Shown: positions 1 through 6,063 of the stretch, one piece after another
Numbering within the stretch: the first letter of the stretch is position 1
Layout: every line of letters begins with the position of its first letter
Source of the DNA: Clostridia bacterium
Lineage (GTDB): Bacteria > Bacillota_A > Clostridia > Christensenellales > Aristaeellaceae
Reading direction: 5' to 3'
Length of the DNA stretch: 7,712 nucleotides
Assembly: GCA_017412025.1 (NCBI GenBank)
Contig: JAFQOY010000151.1
Location: 1-7,712, forward strand
The notes under the pieces: generated by a model
Told to the model about the DNA's origin: nothing
Seen by the model: only the letters and a program-made list of their open reading frames with translations
Databases searched by the model: none
Program-made: the position numbers and the translations under genes

Positions 1-1
1 G

Positions 2-499
2 ATCGAGGTCACCTTCAACATCGACCGCAACGGCATCGTGAACGTCTCCGCGAAGGACCTGGGCACCGGCAACGAGCAGAAGGTGACCATCACCTCCAGC
101 ACCAACCTCTCCGAGGACGAGATCAACCAGCGCGTGAAGGAAGCCGAGCAGTACGCTGCCGAGGACAAGAAGCGCAAGGAAGAGGTCGAGACCCTCAACC
201 GCGCCGACTCCATGATCTTTGAGATCGAGAAGCAGATGCGCGAGCTGGGCGACAAGCTGAGCGCCGAGGACAAGGCGACCGTGGAAGCGGAGCTGGCCGA
301 GTTCAAGAAGGTCCGCGAAAGCAATGACGCCGAGCAGATCAAGAACGCGATGGAAGCGTTCACCCAGAAGGTCTACGCGGTCTTCGGCAAGATCTATCAG
401 CAGCAGCAGGCGCAGGACCCGAATGCCGGCGCAGGCTATCAGCAGGCGCAGGATGCGAACGCCGACGGCGCTGCCGATGCGGACTACGACGTCCACTAA
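2..499 (+). CDS. dnaK: Chaperone DnaK (Hsp70), C-terminal part, truncated by window start
   Basis: ATP-dependent Hsp70 chaperone of the cytoplasm; works with DnaJ and GrpE to bind and release unfolded polypeptides. Only the last 165 residues are present. Reading frame 2 is open from the first base, and the upstream residues (IEVTF..., then [10 protein letters not shown]) are the classic end of the substrate-binding beta-sandwich. The GTG at 38 is therefore an internal valine, not a start. From about residue 35 (NLSEDEI) onward it is the alpha-helical lid, charged and heptad-like, followed by a Gln/Ala/Gly/Asp-rich flexible tail (about residues 128-165) ending in DYDVH rather than the common acidic EEVD-like or DDK ends. 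The ATPase domain lies upstream of the window. dnaJ follows 94 bases after the stop codon, as in the Firmicutes hrcA-grpE-dnaK-dnaJ operon. HrcA/CIRCE control would act upstream and cannot be seen here. Confidence 0.97.
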   Translation: MEVTFNIDRNGIVNVSAKDLGTGNEQKVTITSSTNLSEDEINQRVKEAEQYAAEDKKRKEEVETLNRADSMIFEIEKQMRELGDKLSAEDKATVEAELAEFKKVRESNDAEQIKNAMEAFTQKVYAVFGKIYQQQQAQDPNAGAGYQQAQDANADGAADADYDVH

Positions 500-526
500 G
501 CAAAAAAGACATGGATAAAGCGCAAG

Positions 527-550
527 GCCGCCGTCCGGATGGGCGGCGGC
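527..550 (+). other. GC-rich hairpin between dnaK and dnaJ
   Basis: GCCGCCGTCC, loop GGAT, GGGCGGCGGC: a 10-bp stem with one G-U pair and a 4-base loop. It lies 27 bases after the dnaK stop and ends 29 bases before the dnaJ ribosome binding site. No T-run follows, so it is not a normal intrinsic terminator. A role as a partial terminator, an RNA-processing barrier or a 3'-end stabiliser for dnaK mRNA is inference. Confidence 0.5.
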
Positions 551-579
551 GTCGCGCGGTTTGCAGCAAGTTTCAGAAT

Positions 580-588
580 AGGCGGTGA
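580..588 (+). promoter_or_regulatory. Ribosome binding site that fixes the dnaJ GTG start
   Basis: AGGCGGTGA matches the ideal Shine-Dalgarno AGGAGGTGA at 8 of 9 bases and ends 5 bases before the GTG at 594. It overlaps the alternative in-frame GTG at 585, which therefore cannot be the start served by this site. Confidence 0.8.
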
Positions 589-593
589 CTGCT

Positions 594-1766
594 GTGGCAG
601 ACAAAAGAGATTATTACGAGGTGCTCGGCGTTGCCAAGGGCGCATCGGACGACGAGATCAAGAAGGCATACCGCAAGGCGGCCAAGGCCAGCCATCCGGA
701 TCTGCATCCCGACGACAAGGAAGCTGAGGCGCGCTTTAAGGAGATCAACGAGGCCTACGAGGTGCTCTCCGATCCGCAGAAGCGCGCCAGGTACGATCAG
801 TTCGGCCATGAGGATCCGCGCATGGGCGGCGCAGGCGCAGGCTATGGCGGCTTTGGCGGGTTTGAAGATATCTTCGATATGTTCAGCGGCTTCGGCGGCT
901 TTGGCGGCGGACGCTCTGCGCAGCGGCAGAACGCGCCCCAGCGCGGCAGCGACCTGCAGTACAACCTGCAGCTGACGTTTGAAGAGGCGGCCTTTGGCTG
1001 CAAGAAGGAATTCAAGTTCCAGCGAAATGCGACGTGCGACGCCTGCCATGGTTCCGGCGCGAAGGCGGGCACCCAGCCGCAGACCTGTCCGACCTGCGGC
1101 GGCAGCGGTCAGCAGCGCGTGACGATGAATTCCCCGTTCGGGCAGGTGCAGACGATGCGCACCTGCCAGACCTGCGGCGGCAAGGGCAAGACGATCAAGG
1201 ATCGCTGCACCAAGTGCTCGGGCAGCGGCTTTACCCGCGTGACGCGCACGGTGACGATGAACGTGCCGGCGGGCGTTGACGACGGGCAGAATTTCAAGAC
1301 CATCCCGGGCGAGGGCGAGCCGGGCCGCAACGGCGGGCCGGCCGGCGATCTGTACATCACCTGCAGCGTGAAGCCGCACAGGATCTTCAAGCGCGACCGT
1401 TACGATCTGTACTGCGACGTGCCGATTTCCTTCACGCAGGCGGCGCTGGGCGGGGAGATCGACGTGCCGACGCTTTCGGGCACGACGAAGTTCACCATCC
1501 CGACGGGTACGCAGGAGGGCACCTCCTTCCGTATCCGCAGCGAGGGCATCCAGCAGCTGCGCGGCACGGGCAAGGGCGATCTGTTCTTTACCGTGCATGT
1601 CGAGGTGCCCAAGCACCTGGGCGAAAAGCAGAAGGAACTGCTGCGCCAGTTTGAGGATTCTCTCAGCGGAAAGGAATACGAGCGCCGCAAGAGCTTTGCC
1701 GATCAGGTGAAGAGCTACATCAGGGACAATGCAGAGCGCTTTAAAGAAAAGTTCGACAAGAAATAA
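594..1766 (+). CDS. dnaJ: Chaperone protein DnaJ (Hsp40, type I)
   Basis: Co-chaperone that delivers unfolded clients to DnaK and stimulates its ATPase. The protein has 390 residues, a normal length for full type I DnaJ. Domains in order: J domain (about 1-70, starting [12 protein letters not shown], with the HPD motif at 34-36); Gly/Phe-rich linker (about 77-106); zinc-finger domain with all four CxxCxGxG repeats, at 148-155 (CDACHGSG), 165-172 (CPTCGGSG), 191-198 (CQTCGGKG) and 205-212 (CTKCSGSG), giving two zinc sites; then the C-terminal client-binding and dimerisation domains. No key residue is missing. The start is GTG at 594: it follows a near-perfect Shine-Dalgarno and gives the canonical N-terminus. 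It is the last gene before a strong terminator, so dnaK-dnaJ probably close the heat-shock transcript. Confidence 0.98.
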   Translation: MADKRDYYEVLGVAKGASDDEIKKAYRKAAKASHPDLHPDDKEAEARFKEINEAYEVLSDPQKRARYDQFGHEDPRMGGAGAGYGGFGGFEDIFDMFSGFGGFGGGRSAQRQNAPQRGSDLQYNLQLTFEEAAFGCKKEFKFQRNATCDACHGSGAKAGTQPQTCPTCGGSGQQRVTMNSPFGQVQTMRTCQTCGGKGKTIKDRCTKCSGSGFTRVTRTVTMNVPAGVDDGQNFKTIPGEGEPGRNGGPAGDLYITCSVKPHRIFKRDRYDLYCDVPISFTQAALGGEIDVPTLSGTTKFTIPTGTQEGTSFRIRSEGIQQLRGTGKGDLFFTVHVEVPKHLGEKQKELLRQFEDSLSGKEYERRKSFADQVKSYIRDNAERFKEKFDKK

Positions 1767-1777
1767 AGGATTCTGAC

Positions 1778-1816
1778 AGCCCGGGTAAGAACTATCTCTT
1801 ATTCGGGCTTTTTGTT
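1778..1816 (+). terminator. Rho-independent terminator after dnaJ
   Basis: AGCCCGGGTAAGA (1778-1790) pairs with TCTTATTCGGGCT (1797-1809) as a 13-bp stem with two G-U pairs and a six-base loop (ACTATC). It is followed by TTTTTGTT. It starts 11 bases after the dnaJ stop. This is the clearest terminator in the window and would separate dnaJ from prmA. Confidence 0.9.
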
Positions 1817-1832
1817 CAGACGGAATGAAACA

Positions 1833-1950
1833 AACCCCACCGTCGTGCCTGCGGCATGCCCTCCTCCCCTTTCAGGGGGAGGCTTGGTCAGCACGAATCA
1901 GGCGCCCCTGAAAGGGGAGCCGGCGCGGCGAATGCCGCGGCTGAGGGGTT
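1833..1950. repeat. Compact inverted-repeat element (MITE/REP-like) between dnaJ and prmA
   Basis: Two 46-base arms (1833-1878 and 1905-1950) are inverted copies that match at about two-thirds of positions. The outer six bases are identical (AACCCC / GGGGTT), and so are the inner 15 (CTCCCCTTTCAGGGG at 1864-1878, exact reverse complement at 1905-1919). Each arm also folds on itself: CCTCCCC/GGGGAGG at 1863-1869/1876-1882 on the left, and CGCGGC-GAAT-GCCGCG at 1924-1939 on the right. The whole can form a cruciform or a branched RNA. No ORF is supported inside. From memory, similar CCCCTTTCAGGGG repeats are scattered through gut Clostridia genomes; no database comparison was made. It fills the dnaJ-prmA gap apart from the terminator and the prmA ribosome binding site. 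Confidence 0.72.
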
Positions 1951-1966
1951 AAAATGCACAATGCGC

Positions 1967-1973
1967 GGGAGGA
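1967..1973 (+). promoter_or_regulatory. Ribosome binding site for prmA
   Basis: GGGAGGA ends four bases before ATG 1978 and decides that start over the in-frame ATG at 1954, which has no Shine-Dalgarno and directly abuts the repeat element. Confidence 0.75.
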
Positions 1974-1977
1974 TCAT

Positions 1978-2919
1978 ATGGATTGGATGGAAGCCGTGGT
2001 GCATACCACGACCATGGGCGCGGATATCGTCAGCGAGGTGCTGATGAACGCGGGCGCTGTGGGCACGTCGATTGAGGACCGCTACGACGTGACCTCCAGC
2101 AAGAAATCGGACGGCATGTGGGACATGATCGACGAGGAAGTGCTCGCCAGGATGAGCGAGGATGTGCTGGTCAAGGCATATTTTGAAGCGGACGCAAGCG
2201 TTAAGGAAAAGCTGCTGCTGGTAGGTGAAAAGCTTGCGGAGATCAAGCGCATCGACATGGGCTTTGATATCGGCACGCTGGAGCTTGAAAAGCAGAACGT
2301 GCAGGAGCAGGACTGGGCGGAGAACTGGAAGAAGTACTATAAGCCTTTCCGCGCGGGCGAGAAGCTGGTGATCAAGCCCAGCTGGGAGAGCTATGAGGAG
2401 CAGGAGGGCGACCTCGTGCTGGAGCTTGACCCGGGCATGGCCTTTGGCACCGGCACGCATGAGACGACCTATATGTGCATGGAGCAGCTTGAAAAGTACG
2501 TTACGCCGGGCTGCAAGGCGATTGACATCGGCTGCGGCAGCGGTATTCTGGCGCTGGCGGCGGCGAAGCTGGGCGCGAGCGACGTGCTGGCGATCGATCT
2601 GGATCAGCTGGCGGTCAAGGCCTCTGTCGAGAACGCGCAGAAGAACGGCCTGACGGACGTCGTGCGCGTCAAGCATGGCGATCTGCTTGAAAACAGCGAC
2701 GAGAAGGCGGATGTGATCGTCGCCAACATCATCGCGGACGTGATCTGCTTCCTCTGCGGCCCGGTGAAAAACCATCTGCTTGAAGGCGGCACGTTCATCT
2801 GCTCGGGCATCATCCGCGAGCGCGAGGAGGACGTGCAGCGCGCTCTCGCCGCTGCGGGCTATACGGTCTGCAATCGCCTTGACAAGGGCTCCTGGGTGTG
2901 CCTTGCGGCGAAGCTGTAA
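1978..2919 (+). CDS. prmA: Ribosomal protein L11 methyltransferase PrmA
   Basis: Cytoplasmic class I SAM-dependent methyltransferase that methylates ribosomal protein L11 (yqeT in B. subtilis). The protein has 313 residues, the usual family length. The N-terminal domain (about 1-100, MDWMEAVVHTTT... with the GAVGTSIED segment at 26-34) is the L11-recognition part. The catalytic domain shows the PrmA signature DPGMAFGTGTHETT at 151-164, the SAM-binding glycine loop DIGCGSG at 183-189, the acidic ribose-binding strand AIDLD at 205-209, and VIVANII at 247-252, which occupies the motif IV position. The start at ATG 1978 has a good Shine-Dalgarno and gives the expected N-terminus with Trp3. rsmE follows 42 bases downstream. 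No convincing promoter is visible between the dnaJ terminator and this gene, so it may depend on read-through or on a non-consensus promoter in or near the repeat. Confidence 0.96.
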   Translation: MDWMEAVVHTTTMGADIVSEVLMNAGAVGTSIEDRYDVTSSKKSDGMWDMIDEEVLARMSEDVLVKAYFEADASVKEKLLLVGEKLAEIKRIDMGFDIGTLELEKQNVQEQDWAENWKKYYKPFRAGEKLVIKPSWESYEEQEGDLVLELDPGMAFGTGTHETTYMCMEQLEKYVTPGCKAIDIGCGSGILALAAAKLGASDVLAIDLDQLAVKASVENAQKNGLTDVVRVKHGDLLENSDEKADVIVANIIADVICFLCGPVKNHLLEGGTFICSGIIREREEDVQRALAAAGYTVCNRLDKGSWVCLAAKL

Positions 2920-2961
2920 GCGATAAAGTGTACAGATCGACCCAGAATCGGGAGTGTGCTT

Positions 2962-3705
2962 ATGCATCGTTTTTTTGCGGACGACACGGGGATTGTCGAC
3001 GGTACTGCGCGGCTGAATGCCGAGGATTCAAGCCATGCGCTGCGCGTGCTGCGGCTTGAAGAGGGCGACGAGATCGAGCTTGTCGCCGCGCCGTCGCGGT
3101 ATCTGGCAAAAATCTCTTCGGCGGATGCGGGGATTGTGACCGCGCAGATCCTTGAGGAGCTTCGGATGACCGAAGCCAAAACGCGCGTGACGCTGTATCA
3201 GGGCCTGCCCAAGGCGGACAAGATGGAGCTGATCGTGCAGAAGGCGACGGAGCTGGGCGCGTATGCCGTGCAGCCGGTTGCGATGGAGCGCTGCGTGGTC
3301 AGGCTCGACGGAAAGGACGCGGCAAAGAAGACCGAGCGCTGGCAGAAGATCGCGCGTGAGGCAGTCAAGCAGTGCGCGCGCATCAGCGTGCCTGAGGTGC
3401 GCCTGCCGCAGAAGCTCTCTCAGCTTGAGCGAGAGCTCTCGCAGCTGGATCTGCTGATCGTGCCGTGGGAGGACGCCAGAGACGGCGGCGTCCGCGAAAG
3501 CCTTGCGCCGTTTGAGGGCAGGGAGACGCTCAGCGTCGGCATCCTGATTGGCCCGGAAGGCGGCATCGACGCGAAGGAGGCGCAGTGGCTGACGGAGCGG
3601 GCAGGCGCAAAGCTTGTGACGCTCGGCGCGCGCATCCTGCGCACGGAGACGGCTGCGCTTGCCGCGCTGACGATGGCGATGGCATACCGCGGCGAAATGG
3701 AATAA
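2962..3705 (+). CDS. rsmE: 16S rRNA (uracil-1498-N3)-methyltransferase RsmE
   Basis: SPOUT-class (alpha/beta-knot) SAM-dependent enzyme that makes m3U1498 in the decoding-region helix of 16S rRNA (yqeU in B. subtilis). The protein has 247 residues, typical length. The N-terminal PUA-like RNA-binding domain (about 1-68, with HALRVLRLEEGDEIEL) is followed by the knot domain. Family motifs seen: QGLPKADKMELIVQKATELG at 80-99; RWQKIAREAVKQCAR at 126-140; IGPEGG at 196-201; and the knot signature LGARILRTETA at 221-231. The start is ATG 2962 with GGGAG seven bases upstream; the GTG at 2956 lies inside that spacer and is rejected. It is likely co-transcribed with prmA, and a terminator hairpin begins three bases after its stop. 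Confidence 0.96.
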   Translation: MHRFFADDTGIVDGTARLNAEDSSHALRVLRLEEGDEIELVAAPSRYLAKISSADAGIVTAQILEELRMTEAKTRVTLYQGLPKADKMELIVQKATELGAYAVQPVAMERCVVRLDGKDAAKKTERWQKIAREAVKQCARISVPEVRLPQKLSQLERELSQLDLLIVPWEDARDGGVRESLAPFEGRETLSVGILIGPEGGIDAKEAQWLTERAGAKLVTLGARILRTETAALAALTMAMAYRGEME

Positions 3706-3708
3706 GGC

Positions 3709-3749
3709 AAAATACGGCGCAAGACTTGCAAGAGTACGCGCCGTATTTT
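3709..3749 (+). terminator. Perfect 12-bp inverted repeat after rsmE, likely terminator (possibly bidirectional)
   Basis: AAAATACGGCGC (3709-3720) and GCGCCGTATTTT (3738-3749) are exact inverted copies around a 17-base loop. The GC-rich core is flanked by A's on the left and T's on the right, the layout of an intrinsic terminator readable in either direction. The T-run is short (TTTTAT), and part of it is in the stem. The same bases contain the promoter described separately, so the palindrome could alternatively be an operator. Confidence 0.7.
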
Positions 3750-3754
3750 ATAAT
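3726..3754 (+). promoter_or_regulatory. Sigma-A type promoter for the DUF4236-mtaB block
   Basis: -35 TTGCAA at 3726-3731 (4 of 6 to TTGACA), 17-base spacer, -10 TATAAT at 3749-3754 (perfect). The -35 lies in the loop of the preceding hairpin and the spacer covers its descending arm. The predicted transcription start is near 3761. That excludes the in-frame ATG at 3755 as a translation start, and leaves about 27 bases of leader before ATG 3788. Confidence 0.72.
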
Positions 3755-3787
3755 ATGCATAGAATCATGACGAAAGAGGGCGTTGAT

Positions 3788-4720
3788 ATGCGTTTTCGCA
3801 AGAGCTTGAAGATCGCCAAGGGCGTAAAACTGAATCTTTCCAAGACGGGCGCCAGCTTCACGCTGGGCACCGGCAAGGGCATTTCGCTGAATCTGGGCAC
3901 GAAGGGCGCTTTCCTGAACTGGAGTATTCCGGGCACGGGCGTGTATGACCGCGTGCGGCTGGATACGTTTGTCAAGGACAAGCTGGGCAGCATGTTCGGC
4001 TTTGGCAAGGCTTCCGCCGAGGAGGCGGAGGAGGCCGGCGCTGCGGAAAAGAAGCCTGCGGCGAAGGGCAGAAAGACGGCGAAGGCTTCTGCCGCCAAGT
4101 CGCCCGCGCGTCCCTCCGACGAGGAGATGGAGGCGATTGCGCAGGAGATCGCACTGGTGAATATCCACCAGATGGGCGCGGACGTGCAGCCTGCGGCGGA
4201 GGGCGCGCTGGATGAAGCGGAGGCCGAGCGGCTGATTGAGGCGTGGATGGAGGGCTCTGAAGCGCCCATCGCCTTTGAGATGCAGGCGCAGGTGCTCCCG
4301 GACAAGGGAATCGTGATGATCGACCTTGACCTGCCGGAGATTGAGGACATGCCGCAAAGCAAGCTGGCCGAGCTTGCCGACGGCACGATCAAGATCAAGA
4401 AGAAGACGAAGAAGGAACAGTACGAGGACTATAAAACCTGCGTGTTCGGTCTGGGCGAATACGTGGCGAGCCATCTGATGAACGTCGTTGACAGGGCGCA
4501 GAAGGTCGTCGTATCCGCATACACGCAGCGCAGGGATGAAAAGACCGGCGATATGCTGGACGTGTTCATCTATTCCGTCGCGTTTGACCGCGCGGCGTTT
4601 GCGGCGGGCTATCAGGAGAAGGATCCGTATGAATTCTGCGGAAAACTGAAGAGCCGGTTCTATGTGCTTGCCTCCGGCGTGATGAAGGAGATTGCGCCGT
4701 TTGAGGCAGAAGAGCTGTAA
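3788..4720 (+). CDS. DUF4236 domain protein with unassigned C-terminal region
   Basis: 310 residues, function unknown. Residues 1-52 match the DUF4236 pattern: MRFRKSLKIAKGVKLNLSKT, then short beta-repeats with glycine turns (GASFTLGTGKG, GISLNLGTKG) and the closing IPGTGVY at 48-53. Residues about 75-110 are a low-complexity Ala/Glu/Lys linker. Residues 111-310 contain an acidic helical stretch, a beta segment (IAFEMQAQVLPDKGIVMIDLDLPEIEDMP at 161-189), a lysine run KIKKKTKK at 202-209, and a compact region with VVVSAYTQRRDEKTG (240-254) and FIYSVAFDR (260-268). No signal peptide or membrane segment is seen. I do not recognise the C-terminal part. The start at ATG 3788 has AGAGGG seven bases upstream; the in-frame ATGs at 3755 and 3767 lack a ribosome binding site, and 3755 lies upstream of the predicted transcript start. 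It is the first gene of a block running into mtaB, 21 bases downstream. Confidence 0.85.
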   Translation: MRFRKSLKIAKGVKLNLSKTGASFTLGTGKGISLNLGTKGAFLNWSIPGTGVYDRVRLDTFVKDKLGSMFGFGKASAEEAEEAGAAEKKPAAKGRKTAKASAAKSPARPSDEEMEAIAQEIALVNIHQMGADVQPAAEGALDEAEAERLIEAWMEGSEAPIAFEMQAQVLPDKGIVMIDLDLPEIEDMPQSKLAELADGTIKIKKKTKKEQYEDYKTCVFGLGEYVASHLMNVVDRAQKVVVSAYTQRRDEKTGDMLDVFIYSVAFDRAAFAAGYQEKDPYEFCGKLKSRFYVLASGVMKEIAPFEAEEL

Positions 4721-4741
4721 TCAAGGAGACGGAAACAATTC

Positions 4742-6043
4742 ATGATGGAAAACAGGACGGTGGCCTTTCATACGCTGGGCTGCAAGGTGAATCAATACGA
4801 TACGCAGGCCATGCGCGAGCGCTTTGAGGAAGCGGGCTGCCGCACGGTGGAGTTTGAGGAAAAGGCCGATATCTACGTTGTCAATACCTGCACGGTGACG
4901 GGCACGGGCGACAAAAAGAGCATGCAGACCATCAGGCGCTGCCACAGGAAGAATCCGGAGGCGGCGATTGTCGTCACCGGCTGCCTGGCGCAGCGCGCGG
5001 CGGATGAGCTGAAGCTGCCCGGCGTTCGCCTGGTGCTGGGCACGCAGCGGCGCGGCGAGGTGGTGCAGCTGCTTGAAAAGGCGCTCCGGGAGGACTGCGC
5101 GCTCGTCGCCGTGCAGACGCTCCGCCAGGCGCCCTTTGAAAAGCTGACCGTACATGCGCATGAGGGACATACCCGCGCGACGATGAAGATCCAGGAGGGC
5201 TGCGACCGCTGGTGCACGTACTGCATCATCCCCTCCGTCAGAGGGCCGATCCGCTCGCGTCCGCTTGACGAGATCCGCGCGGAGGCGCAGAGCCTTGCCG
5301 ATGCGGGCTTTAAGGAAGCGGTGCTGACCGGCATCCACCTGACGAGCTACGGCAGGGAAAAACACGTGGAGATCACGCTGCTGGACGCCATCCGCGAGGT
5401 GCATGCGGTAAAGGGCATCGAGCGCATCCGGCTGGGCTCTCTGGAACCGGTGATCGTCACGCCGGAATTCGTCGAAGGGATTGCGGCGCTTGAGAAGGTC
5501 TGCCATCAGTTCCATCTGGCGCTGCAGTCCGGCAGCGACACGGTGCTCGCGCGCATGCGCAGGCGCTATACCAGCGGTGAATTCCTTGCCGCATGCGATC
5601 TGCTCAGGCAGGCTTTTGACGACTGCGCGCTGACGACGGACGTGATGACGGGCTTCCCGGGCGAGACGGAGGAAGAATTTGCGCAGACGGTGGAGACGTG
5701 CAGAAAAGCGGGCTTTGCGCGCATGCATGTCTTCCCGTATTCCGAGCGCGAGGGCACCAAAGCGGCTGTGATGGAAGGCAGCGTGCCGCGCCATATCCGC
5801 GAGGAGCGTGCGAGAAAGCTGATTGCCGTGGGCAGGGAGCTTGAAAGGGCCGCGCTTGAGGCGCGAATAGGCAAAACCGACAGCGTGCTGATTGAGGAGA
5901 TGGACGAACTTGGACGCGGCATGGGCTACACAGGCGGCTATATGCGCGTGCATGTGCCCTCGGGCGAGGCGGGCGAGATCGTCCGCGTCAGGATCTGCGC
6001 TGCAGAAAACGGCGAGCTGATCGCCGAACGGACGCAGGCATGA
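4742..6043 (+). CDS. mtaB: tRNA (t6A37-C2)-methylthiotransferase MtaB
   Basis: Radical-SAM enzyme that converts t6A to ms2t6A at position 37 of ANN-decoding tRNAs (yqeV in B. subtilis). The protein has 433 residues. The N-terminal methylthiotransferase domain has three conserved cysteines for the auxiliary 4Fe-4S cluster: C14 in HTLGCKVNQYD (the TLGCKVN form marks MtaB rather than MiaB), C50 in NTCTVTGTGDKKS, and C81 in VTGCLAQR. The radical-SAM domain has CDRWCTYC (C154, C158, C161) inside KIQEGCDRWCTYCIIPSVRG, followed by LTGIHLTSYG (196-204), RLGSLEP (230-236) and GFPGETEEEF (304-313). The C-terminal TRAM RNA-binding domain covers about 371-430. The start could be ATG 4742 or ATG 4745; the best Shine-Dalgarno core (AAGGAG, 4723-4728) is 13 bases from 4742, which is long, so initiation may be modest. 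The stop is 20 bases before the next gene. Confidence 0.96.
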   Translation: MMENRTVAFHTLGCKVNQYDTQAMRERFEEAGCRTVEFEEKADIYVVNTCTVTGTGDKKSMQTIRRCHRKNPEAAIVVTGCLAQRAADELKLPGVRLVLGTQRRGEVVQLLEKALREDCALVAVQTLRQAPFEKLTVHAHEGHTRATMKIQEGCDRWCTYCIIPSVRGPIRSRPLDEIRAEAQSLADAGFKEAVLTGIHLTSYGREKHVEITLLDAIREVHAVKGIERIRLGSLEPVIVTPEFVEGIAALEKVCHQFHLALQSGSDTVLARMRRRYTSGEFLAACDLLRQAFDDCALTTDVMTGFPGETEEEFAQTVETCRKAGFARMHVFPYSEREGTKAAVMEGSVPRHIREERARKLIAVGRELERAALEARIGKTDSVLIEEMDELGRGMGYTGGYMRVHVPSGEAGEIVRVRICAAENGELIAERTQA

Positions 6044-6052
6044 CGCGCGGGC

Positions 6053-6058
6053 AGGAGG
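6053..6058 (+). promoter_or_regulatory. Ribosome binding site for the acyltransferase gene
   Basis: AGGAGG, a perfect Shine-Dalgarno core, five bases before ATG 6064. An upstream ATG at 6040 overlaps the mtaB stop (ATGA) in frame with this gene but has no such site; 6064 is preferred. Confidence 0.8.
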
Positions 6059-6063
6059 AGCAT

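Noticed and set aside
585..593. Alternative GTG start for dnaJ at 585
   Set aside because: It lies within the Shine-Dalgarno that serves GTG 594, and 594 gives the standard [12 protein letters not shown] start.
573..1616. Long minus-strand ORF opposite dnaJ, with similar long antisense ORFs at 1888-2967, 3530-4474, 4721-6070 and 5938-6930
   Set aside because: All lie opposite well-identified + strand genes, have Arg/His/Ala/Leu-rich composition typical of reverse-frame reading of GC-rich coding DNA, and match no family I know.
1954..1977. Alternative ATG start for prmA at 1954
   Set aside because: It adds residues not seen in the family, abuts the repeat, has no ribosome binding site, and would place the good GGGAGGA inside the gene.
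1820..1977. CRISPR array, riboswitch or small RNA gene in the dnaJ-prmA gap
   Set aside because: There are no regularly spaced direct repeats and no riboswitch core that I recognise; the structure is explained by one pair of inverted arms, and no promoter is evident.
2879..2884. Perfect TTGACA near the end of prmA, a possible -35 for rsmE
   Set aside because: At 16-19 base spacing downstream there is only GC-rich sequence with no -10-like hexamer.
3755..3787. Upstream in-frame starts ATG 3755 and ATG 3767 for the DUF4236 gene
   Set aside because: 3755 precedes the predicted transcription start, neither has a ribosome binding site, and ATG 3788 gives the canonical RFRKS N-terminus after AGAGGG.
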